From a bacterium (GTDB lineage: Bacteria; Bacteroidota; Bacteroidia; Bacteroidales; Muribaculaceae), in assembly GCA_004563195.1 (NCBI GenBank), contig SFTJ01000029.1, positions 1-34,120 of the forward strand: 34,120 bases of DNA, given 5' to 3'. Shown here in pieces: positions 1 through 7,190 of this stretch. Below the pieces are notes generated by a model. The model was not told the origin of the DNA. It made no database searches and saw only the letters and a program-made list of their open reading frames with translations. Position numbers and translations under genes: made by a program. Within the stretch, counting starts at the first letter, position 1. Each line of letters opens with the position of its first letter.

Positions 1-3000
1 AAATCACCTTTACCGATGCTCAGCGCACTTATCTCAGCGGCGAAGATGTAAAAATAAGCGGTAAAATCGTCACTTTTGCCGGTATGCCTGTGGCAAATTC
101 TTCGATTATTTCGACTCTCGAGAATGTTTCTTGGTTTTTTAGGTCGGGAAGCATAGATAAGCCACTTGCCACCGACACCATCACTACCGATGCCGATGGC
201 AATTTCTCAATCACTCTGCCGCGCAAATTATTCGATGAAACCGCCAGAGTAAGTCCATTTTATTTCGGATATAAGCTTTCTCTCTCATGCACCAACAAGA
301 CCGGCGAGACTCAAGAAGCTGTGCACAAATTCGTGATTGGTAAGCACCGTCAGATACAAGTTGACGGAGGAACTTTCGTCAACGATGCGCCTGTGAAACT
401 CAATGCGGCAATCGAAAGTTCCGACCCAGCCGACAAGGTTTTCACTTGCCTTTATTCGCTTGTCGATGCTTCCGACACCACCAAGATAGTAGCCAACGGC
501 TCTTTCTCGTCAGCCGACACCCGCATCGACTTCACTAAAGTTCCTTCGGGCAAATACATCCTCAAGGTGCAAGATGCAAGCGGACTGGCTAAGGAAAGCG
601 AGTGCGAAATAGTGCTCTACCGCGAATCCGACAAAACTATCCCTGTGAAGTCGGCGCTGTGGATGCCCGAATGTGGCCGCAAGGTCAACGACAAGAATAA
701 GGCAGTGATAACTATCGGCACATCGCTCGACGAGGCTTACGTCTATTACAACGTAACCGCAGGCAGCAAGGTGCTCGGTGAAGGTTGGAAACACTTCAAG
801 AAAGGCCTCCACCACATAGAATTCGATATGCCCGACACCGAAAATACCGAGGTTTTCTTCCAATTCCACTCCCTAAGCGAATCAAAATGGGCCATACATA
901 TGTTCTCGCTCATTTCGCCCGTGCATGCCCGCAAAATGAAACTCGAGGCTGTGTCGTTCCGCGACAAAATCGCTTCGGGCAGCCACGAAAAGTGGACTTT
1001 CCGTCTAATCGATAACAACGGCAAACCGTTGGCAGGACATGCCATCCTCGCTCTTACCGATAAGGCCATCAACACAATTGCTCCAAACGACCTTAGGTTT
1101 AGCAGATTAGTATATTTCTCTGGTTCGGCGCTCAATGTATCACATAATTACACCTACAATTCATATAGCTCATCATTCTGGCGCGCCAAGCAGCTTAATG
1201 GCTACAATATTCCCGATTTTGGCTTCAACTTTTATGGCCAGCATTTATTCTTCAGCCGTCCAGTGATGACACTTTTGGTAGCTATGGATGACGCCGTAGA
1301 TAATCGCAATGTAGTACGTGAACGAAAAGCCAAATCATACGATACGGGAAGCACTGTTTCGGCATTCGGCGTAAAGGCAGAAGCCTGCGAAGAAGAAGAA
1401 TATCTTGAAAACGGCGCAGTGGACTACAACACTGCCACTACCACACTTGGCGAGGCACTCGACAAGGTGGCTATTCGCGAATCGGAGATTAAGACTGCGC
1501 TCTGGCTCCCAAACATCACCACCGAGCCCGATGGCTCTTTTGTGGTGGAATTCGACGCACCTAACATCAACACCACTTGGCTCTTGCAGACCATAGCCTA
1601 CAACGCCAATATGCTTACCTCACGAATCTCTCGCAATGTGGTTAGCAGCAAACCTATTATGGTAAAAGCCAATCTGCCTCGATTCTTGCGCTCGGGCGAC
1701 TCGGTGACTTTGGCTGCCGACTTGGCAAATAAAACCGATGAAACCGTGCTTTATTCGGCTGTAATCGAACTTTTCGACCCTCGCACGCTCGAAGTGAAGG
1801 CTTCGAAGAAATACACCGATTCCATCGCGCCTATGACTAATGTGGCGCTCACCATCGATTACGATGTGCCCGCCGATATCGAATTCCTCGGCATCCGCGT
1901 CAAAGCTGCCACCCAAGACTTTGGCGACGGTGAGCAAATGATGGTGCCGGTGCTTAGCCTGTCTCAACCCGTTACCGAGAGCATGCCGTTCTTCATCGAC
2001 GCCCAAAGCACCGATTTCACCGCACAATTGCCGCAATTCGACAAAGATGCTCGCATCACTCTCGAATATTGCGACAATCCTCTCTGGTATTGCGCTACGG
2101 CTTTACCGACGATTTTCGACAAGGATGCTCGCACTTCCACGCAATTGGCGCACTCGCTCTATGCTCTCGCCATTGCCGAAGGTATGGCTAAGCGCACTCC
2201 TAAACTCGCCGACGCCATAGCCTATTGGAAAGCTCAACCCAAGCAACAAAGTGCTCTCACCTCGATGCTCGAAAAGAATGCCGACCTCAAGATAGGCACA
2301 CTACTCGCTTCGCCATGGATCAACGAGGCTGAGCGCGAAACACTGCGCATGAACAGCCTCGACCGCTTGTTCGACAAGGATGAAAATGCCAAGGCTAAAG
2401 AGAACATCATCAAGCGCCTCACCGACCTCCAAATGAGCGATGGCGGATTCGTTTGGATTAAATATAACCAATGCAAGAGTTCGCTCTACTGCACAGGCTC
2501 AGTGCTCGAATTAATCGGCGAAATTCAGCAACTCGGATTCCTCACCGACGACTCGCGCGTGGATGCAATGGTGGATAAAGCCATCAAATACTACGACCGC
2601 GAGTATCTGAAGTTTTTCAGCAAATTAAAGCTTGGCAAAAAGGCATCGTTTGCCGGATATGCCGACTATGTGTATGTTCGCCAACTTCACAAGCAACACT
2701 CCGTGCCTGCCGCCAACCAAAAGTACTACAAGCGCATCGTGGATGATATAGCCAAGCATTGGGGCGATGGCACCACCTATAGCAAGGCTTATTATGCCAT
2801 CATTCTCAATCGCGAAGGTCGCAAGAATGACGCCCGACGCATCACTGAGTCGATTCGCCAATTCGGCATCACCACTCCTGCTCGCGGCATGTATTGGGAC
2901 ACACCCGACAGGACCTCTCGCTTCGGCAACGACCAAGTTAGCTACACCTCCAATGTGCTTCTGGCACTCAACGAGGTAGACCGTCGCACCGATGAAATCG

Positions 3001-3731
3001 ACCAAATACGCAAGTGGATTCTGCTCAACAAGCAGACCAACGACTGGGGCAATTCGAGCAGGGCAAGTCAAGCCGTGTATGCCATCCTGAGCACCGGCAG
3101 CGAGTGGCTCACCGAGGGCAATGCTCCCACCATCACCGTGGGAGGCAAGCCCGTGGAACTCACCGATGTCGACCGCTACCTCGGCTATGCCCGCAAGGAG
3201 ATTGCCCTCACCGATGCCTCTAATGCCAAGGTGGAAATATCGCGAGCCGACGGCACATCGCCCGCTTGGGGAGCTATCTTCAGCCAATATGCCGCACCGA
3301 TAACACAAATCGGCGAACAGAAGGTCGACGACCTCTCTATCACAAAGCAAATCCTCATCTACGATGCCGAAGGCAAGCTCACTAAGGCTCGCAACCTCAA
3401 GGTGGGCGACAAAGTGCGCATCGAACTCACCGTGAAGTGTGGCAAAAATATGGAATACATCACCCTCAACGACCAACGAGGAGCGTGCTTCGAACCCGTC
3501 GACAAGGTCTCGACCTACGATTATCAGCACGGATGCTGCATGTATCGCGAAATCAAGGACTTCGCCACCAACATCTTCATCCCTTACCTCAGCAAGGGCA
3601 CCTATGTGCTCAACTACGACTGCTACGTCACCAATTCCGGCTCTTTCGGCATAGGCATTGCCACCATTCAGTGTCAATATGCACCGCAATTTGTGGCTCA
3701 TTCGGCAGGAAATTCGGTAATTGTAAAATAA
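1..3731 (+). CDS. Alpha-2-macroglobulin family protein, 5' truncated by window edge
   Basis: The reading frame is open from base 3 with no start, so the gene begins upstream; 1242 residues are visible. The first residues (around YLSGEDVKISG) look like an MG2 domain. Around residues 315-345 (region of ALTDKAINTIA) there is the macroglobulin segment that precedes the bait-like region. Near residue 500 (ESEIKTALWLP, then a run ending NTTWLLQTIAYN) is the A2M signature domain. The C-terminal 120 residues match the MG10/receptor-binding-like domain (RGACFEPVDKVSTYDYQHG, then GIGIATIQCQYAPQF). The thioester motif CxEQ is not present; the equivalent region reads PLWYCATALP. Bacterial homologues are large periplasmic or outer-membrane-associated proteins thought to trap proteases or act in envelope maintenance; without the thioester, covalent trapping is unlikely. 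A hairpin follows the stop. The family call is firm, the function is not. Confidence 0.88.
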   Translation, partial: ITFTDAQRTYLSGEDVKISGKIVTFAGMPVANSSIISTLENVSWFFRSGSIDKPLATDTITTDADGNFSITLPRKLFDETARVSPFYFGYKLSLSCTNKTGETQEAVHKFVIGKHRQIQVDGGTFVNDAPVKLNAAIESSDPADKVFTCLYSLVDASDTTKIVANGSFSSADTRIDFTKVPSGKYILKVQDASGLAKESECEIVLYRESDKTIPVKSALWMPECGRKVNDKNKAVITIGTSLDEAYVYYNVTAGSKVLGEGWKHFKKGLHHIEFDMPDTENTEVFFQFHSLSESKWAIHMFSLISPVHARKMKLEAVSFRDKIASGSHEKWTFRLIDNNGKPLAGHAILALTDKAINTIAPNDLRFSRLVYFSGSALNVSHNYTYNSYSSSFWRAKQLNGYNIPDFGFNFYGQHLFFSRPVMTLLVAMDDAVDNRNVVRERKAKSYDTGSTVSAFGVKAEACEEEEYLENGAVDYNTATTTLGEALDKVAIRESEIKTALWLPNITTEPDGSFVVEFDAPNINTTWLLQTIAYNANMLTSRISRNVVSSKPIMVKANLPRFLRSGDSVTLAADLANKTDETVLYSAVIELFDPRTLEVKASKKYTDSIAPMTNVALTIDYDVPADIEFLGIRVKAATQDFGDGEQMMVPVLSLSQPVTESMPFFIDAQSTDFTAQLPQFDKDARITLEYCDNPLWYCATALPTIFDKDARTSTQLAHSLYALAIAEGMAKRTPKLADAIAYWKAQPKQQSALTSMLEKNADLKIGTLLASPWINEAERETLRMNSLDRLFDKDENAKAKENIIKRLTDLQMSDGGFVWIKYNQCKSSLYCTGSVLELIGEIQQLGFLTDDSRVDAMVDKAIKYYDREYLKFFSKLKLGKKASFAGYADYVYVRQLHKQHSVPAANQKYYKRIVDDIAKHWGDGTTYSKAYYAIILNREGRKNDARRITESIRQFGITTPARGMYWDTPDRTSRFGNDQVSYTSNVLLALNEVDRRTDEIDQIRKWILLNKQTNDWGNSSRASQAVYAILSTGSEWLTEGNAPTITVGGKPVELTDVDRYLGYARKEIALTDASNAKVEISRADGTSPAWGAIFSQYAAPITQIGEQKVDDLSITKQILIYDAEGKLTKARNLKVGDKVRIELTVKCGKNMEYITLNDQRGACFEPVDKVSTYDYQHGCCMYREIKDFATNIFIPYLSKGTYVLNYDCYVTNSGSFGIGIATIQCQYAPQFVAHSAGNSVIVK

Positions 3732-3744
3732 ATTGCTATCTTTG
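3713..3744 (+). promoter_or_regulatory. Possible promoter for the UpxY-like gene
   Basis: TATCTTTG at 3737-3744 matches the Bacteroidetes -7 consensus TAnnTTTG exactly. A weak -33 candidate (TTCG at 3713-3716) lies 20 bases upstream. Transcription would start near 3749, inside the left arm of the hairpin at 3743-3779. It overlaps the end of the preceding coding region. Confidence 0.35.
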
Positions 3745-3779
3745 TATGGGCGAGGCTACACCACCCCCTCGCCCATATA
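3743..3779 (+). terminator. Hairpin after the macroglobulin gene, possible terminator or leader structure
   Basis: A perfect 11-bp stem pairs 3745-3755 (TATGGGCGAGG) with 3767-3777, with an 11-base loop; T3743-A3779 and a G-T pair can extend it. Only a short run of T (3782-3785) follows, so intrinsic termination would be modest. It lies between the macroglobulin gene and the NusG-like gene and overlaps the possible promoter at 3737-3744. Confidence 0.5.
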
Positions 3780-3792
3780 CCTTTTAATATCG

Positions 3793-4362
3793 ATGGATAA
3801 CAACAATACTTTAAATATCAACCCCGGCGAAGCCAATGAAACCACCGAAAAGTTGTGGTATGCCATTCGCGTAACCTACAATCGCGAACTCAAGGTGAAA
3901 GCCGACCTCGACGAGCGCGGCATCCAAAATTTTGTGCCTATGCAGTACAAGCACATTCGAAAAGGCGGGAAAATCGTGAAAAAATTGGTGCCCACCATTC
4001 ACAACCTTATATTCGTGCTCATCGACAAAAAGTCGATGGTGGAATACAAGGCCACCACCACCCTGCCCATACGCTACATCATGGACCGCGAAAAGAATGT
4101 GCCCATGGTGATACCGCGCCGACAGATGGACAACTTCATTGCCGTGGCAGGAAGCTACGACGAACAACTAATCTACATAGAGAACGACCCCGGATTGCTC
4201 AAAAAGGGCGATAAAGTGCGTGTGCTCGGGGGCATTTTCGAAGGCGCCGAAGGCACGCTGAAGCGCATCAAGGGCGACCGACGCGTGGTAGTGTCAATTC
4301 CCGGCGTTATTGCCGTTGCCACTGCCAATATCCACGCCTCACTTCTCGAAAAAATAGAATAA
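3793..4362 (+). CDS. UpxY-family (NusG-like) transcription antiterminator
   Basis: 189 residues. Residues 21-120 form a NusG N-terminal (NGN) domain beginning LWYAIRVTYNRELKVKADLD. Residues 137-170 form a KOW motif (KKGDKVRVLGGIFEGAEGTL, then a basic strand RRVVVSIPG). NusG-type factors bind RNA polymerase and change pausing or termination. The UpxY branch in Bacteroides usually sits first in a capsular polysaccharide operon and acts on that operon. Here no polysaccharide genes follow, only a HAD hydrolase 26 bp downstream, so its target is unclear. I chose the ATG at 3793 because the longer in-frame extension crosses the hairpin and has no conserved sequence. It is probably not the general NusG, which normally lies with secE and the L11/L1 ribosomal genes, but the alternative cannot be excluded. 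Confidence 0.82.
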   Translation: MDNNNTLNINPGEANETTEKLWYAIRVTYNRELKVKADLDERGIQNFVPMQYKHIRKGGKIVKKLVPTIHNLIFVLIDKKSMVEYKATTTLPIRYIMDREKNVPMVIPRRQMDNFIAVAGSYDEQLIYIENDPGLLKKGDKVRVLGGIFEGAEGTLKRIKGDRRVVVSIPGVIAVATANIHASLLEKIE

Positions 4363-4388
4363 TCTCATCCACTTAATCCCTATTTACT

Positions 4389-5069
4389 ATGCTCGACATT
4401 ACCCCAAACACCAAGATAATTGCATTCGACCTCGACGATACTTTGTACAAAGAGGAAGACTTCGTTTTCTCAGGCTATCGCGCCGTAGATGCCCACGTGA
4501 AAGCCGAATACGGCTTCGATGGTTCGTTCCAAATTATGCAGCAGGCATTTCAGGCTCACCACAACCCCTTCGATGCCCTTGCCGAAGCCATAGGCCACCC
4601 CATCGACATCGACGCTCTGATAGCCATCTATCGCACTCACAAGCCCGATATTGCGCTCAGCCGCACCACCGAACTCACACTCGAGAACCTCGCCGGCGAA
4701 GATGCCGTGCTATGCCTAATCACCGACGGCCGCAGTATCACTCAGCGAAACAAAATCGAAGCCCTCCGTCTCAACCGCTTTATTCCCGACGAAAACATCA
4801 CCATCTCCGAAGAAATCGGCGCCGAAAAGACCGACCGCCGAGCTTTCGACATCATCGCAAATAAATTTCCGCAAGCCCGCCGATTCTACTACATCGGCGA
4901 CAACACCGCCAAAGATTTCTTCTGGCCCAACCGCATGAAGTGGACCACCATCTGCATCGAAGACGACGGCAGAAACATACACAAGCAAAAATTCGACGGC
5001 GACCGTATGCACAATCCGCAAGTCATCATCAGCAACTTCTACGAAGTGCCATATATCATTTTTCAATAA
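4389..5069 (+). CDS. HAD-superfamily hydrolase (HAD-IA type)
   Basis: 226 residues. Motif I is FDLDDTLY (D14 nucleophile, D16 acid/base), motif II is CLITDGRS (T112), the motif III lysine is probably K147 (GAEKTD), and motif IV is YYIGDNTAKDF (D171, D176). The helical cap lies between residues 20 and 95. This is a soluble phosphatase of the class containing pyrimidine 5'-nucleotidases and sugar-phosphate phosphatases; the substrate cannot be read from sequence. It lies 26 bp after the UpxY-like gene on the same strand, so the two may be co-transcribed. The ATG at 4389 gives a normal N-terminus for the family. The catalytic set is complete. Confidence 0.85.
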   Translation: MLDITPNTKIIAFDLDDTLYKEEDFVFSGYRAVDAHVKAEYGFDGSFQIMQQAFQAHHNPFDALAEAIGHPIDIDALIAIYRTHKPDIALSRTTELTLENLAGEDAVLCLITDGRSITQRNKIEALRLNRFIPDENITISEEIGAEKTDRRAFDIIANKFPQARRFYYIGDNTAKDFFWPNRMKWTTICIEDDGRNIHKQKFDGDRMHNPQVIISNFYEVPYIIFQ

Positions 5070-5275
5070 TGCCCCTATCGGCAGAAACACTCGAAATTTT
5101 TGGTTTATTTCGCTGATTTTCTACAAAATTTTTGTCAAAAAAATTTGCGATTTAAAGATTATTGTTAGTTCGGCACAGAGGAGGCTCAGTGAGCGGTATG
5201 GAGTACCATCGCCCCACAAACAGCCTCTGACAAGCTGATAATCACCTACTCAACCACTTATAGAGCGTTCAATAG
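5070..5275. other. Intergenic region with nested complementary segments
   Basis: There is no gene here. 5090-5165 is very A+T rich. 5176-5186 (CAGAGGAGGCT) can pair, with a two-base bulge, with 5222-5229 (AGCCTCTG). Inside that loop, GGTA 5195-5198 pairs with TACC 5204-5207. This could be a structured RNA, but no known family is recognised. Confidence 0.3.
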
Positions 5276-5305
5276 TAAAAAAAGCCCCACGAAACGCGTG
5301 GGGCT
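5276..5305 (-). terminator. Rho-independent terminator of the DUF3857 operon
   Basis: A perfect 9-bp stem pairs 5283-5291 (AGCCCCACG) with 5297-5305, with a 5-base loop. Read on the minus strand it is followed by seven U (complement of 5277-5283). It lies about 30 bases past the stop of the minus-strand gene at 5336. Confidence 0.85.
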
Positions 5306-5335
5306 AATATTATAGAATCAAAAAAAAGAAAGATT

Positions 5336-7186
5336 CTATTTCTTGATTACGATATTCTGCGTATAAAGGCGCTTTATCACATCGCGGAATGTCTTGAAAT
5401 CGGCATTTCTATCGGCAGGATAGCGGCCTCGGTTGATGTGCACAATTTGTGTAATGGCAATGGTGCTGCCATCGGCGCTCTGCTCGCATTTTTCTTCCAC
5501 TTTGCCAAACTCACATTCGGTCACCGAAGGCTTTACGAGCGACTCTACCGTCATTCCCTCAGCGAGATGCAGCACTGTGCGATACACTATTCCGCTGGCC
5601 GGCACGGAGATGTCGGTCTTGCGCGAATTGAGCGTGTAATTGGCATATCCCGGAGTATTGAGATTGATTGGAGCAAACAGGCGAGTACCGCTTTTCTTGC
5701 CATAGAGTTGCTGCGACGCAGTGAAGATTACTTCGCCCGAGGGCACTTCGCTCTTGTCCACGCGAAAATCGATATCGCTCAACACCACATTGCTCTGCTT
5801 GAGTAGTGCTTTGAGTGCCAATTCCTGCTTTTTTGCCTCCAATTTACCTAATTTTTCGGCAAAACTATAACCATCGAGCATCGATTTGTGGCGCACTCGG
5901 AGTTGTGCCGAATAATCGGCTGCAATAGTCACATCTACATCTATGGTATCCACCTTCAAGTCATCGTCGTAGTCCCTAACGCGCACCATTTCGCCACCTT
6001 GGGGCTTCACCAAAAGCGTTTGATGGCCTGCTATGTCGTCGTGCACGAAGCCGAATGGCAGTGTGGGATTGGTGCACTCCAGCCACAGCGTGTCGGCTTC
6101 GAGTGGCACTTGCAGTATGGCGTGGTTAAACTCCGTGACATTGGCAAAATCGGCCATCACATTGGCTTTGTCGGTGCTTATGACGGCATAATTGCTCTCA
6201 ATGCCCACTTCCTTGAGCAGCGCTTTCATATAGAACGAGAGAGCCTTGCAGTCGCCAAATCCCTTGGCAAAAACGTCGGCTGCAGCCATAGGTCGATAGC
6301 CGCCGATGCCAAGCTGTATGCTCACATAGCGAGTGTTTTCTTGCAAGAAACGATAGAGCACCTTCACTTTTTCGCGATTGGTGCTGCAGCCGTCGGCGAG
6401 CTGATGCACCTTTGCCTTAAGTTCTTCGGGCAGCACGTCGCGACCTTCGAACAAGCCATAAAGCCACTTTCCGAAGCTGTTCCACGACTTCATATCGCCT
6501 TTAAAACCATCGTAACTGAAATTTTCGGGAGCAAACACCACACGCGGAGCCAAGCTGCCCAGTGAGGGGCTATACACTTCGGTAGGTATGGCGGGCAGGT
6601 CGGTCATCTCCACCGTTGCGGTGATGCGGTCGGCTGTTTGCTGTGTCTTCACCACACCGCTCACATTGATTTCCTTATAGCGCAAGCCCACTTCCTTGGG
6701 CACGCTGATGCTATAGTGTGCTCGCTTCACGCTCTGGTCGCGCGAGTCGTAGGCATGAAAACCAGCAAAAGCTATCGACTGATTTTTTATCTTCTGCACC
6801 ACCTCATAGTGCACCGTGTAGGGGTAGCGAGGGGCATAAGTTTCGTAATAGTAGGTGTAAGAGTCATCGCTGAGCGACGATGAGGCTTCGGTCATCTTCA
6901 GATCCTTTTTCGACAACTTTTTCACTTCCTTGCCGTCGGCATCGGTGATAACGCCTTTGAAACCTTCGAGCGACATAAACTTATCGCAGTGAATCACGAT
7001 GTGTCCTGCGCCTACGCCATTCTCGTTGAGTATGGTCACTGTAGTCTGCTCTCGGCACGTGCCCGAGGTGAGAGAGCTATACTCCACTTCGCAGTTATAG
7101 TCTTCTATCACCGAGTTTATCACCTCGGCTCGAATCGTTGCCAAGCACGCACATAGTGCCCATGCCGTTATCATCACTCTCTTCAT
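5336..7186 (-). CDS. DUF3857 / transglutaminase-like exported protein, catalytic residues present
   Basis: 616 residues with an N-terminal signal peptide (MKRVMITAWALCACLATIRA). Residues 30-230 form the DUF3857 beta domain. Residues 260-380 form a transglutaminase-like core: Cys313 in KGFGDCKALSFYMKALL, His355 in TEFNHAILQV, and an acidic residue Glu370 in LWLECTNP where the family more often has Asp. The C-terminal 200 residues are beta-rich. The protein probably acts in the periplasm or at the outer membrane, where such domains may work as cysteine proteases or cross-linking enzymes; the substrate is unknown. It starts 4 bp after its paralogue (7191-9173), so the two form an operon, and it ends at a strong terminator. 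The catalytic Cys and His look intact, in contrast to the neighbour. Confidence 0.86.
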   Translation of the reverse strand: MKRVMITAWALCACLATIRAEVINSVIEDYNCEVEYSSLTSGTCREQTTVTILNENGVGAGHIVIHCDKFMSLEGFKGVITDADGKEVKKLSKKDLKMTEASSSLSDDSYTYYYETYAPRYPYTVHYEVVQKIKNQSIAFAGFHAYDSRDQSVKRAHYSISVPKEVGLRYKEINVSGVVKTQQTADRITATVEMTDLPAIPTEVYSPSLGSLAPRVVFAPENFSYDGFKGDMKSWNSFGKWLYGLFEGRDVLPEELKAKVHQLADGCSTNREKVKVLYRFLQENTRYVSIQLGIGGYRPMAAADVFAKGFGDCKALSFYMKALLKEVGIESNYAVISTDKANVMADFANVTEFNHAILQVPLEADTLWLECTNPTLPFGFVHDDIAGHQTLLVKPQGGEMVRVRDYDDDLKVDTIDVDVTIAADYSAQLRVRHKSMLDGYSFAEKLGKLEAKKQELALKALLKQSNVVLSDIDFRVDKSEVPSGEVIFTASQQLYGKKSGTRLFAPINLNTPGYANYTLNSRKTDISVPASGIVYRTVLHLAEGMTVESLVKPSVTECEFGKVEEKCEQSADGSTIAITQIVHINRGRYPADRNADFKTFRDVIKRLYTQNIVIKK

Positions 7187-7190
7187 AGCC

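Noticed and set aside
2625..3701. Long minus-strand open frame inside the macroglobulin gene
   Set aside because: It is antisense to well-conserved A2M domains and reads as low-complexity hydrophobic sequence without motifs.
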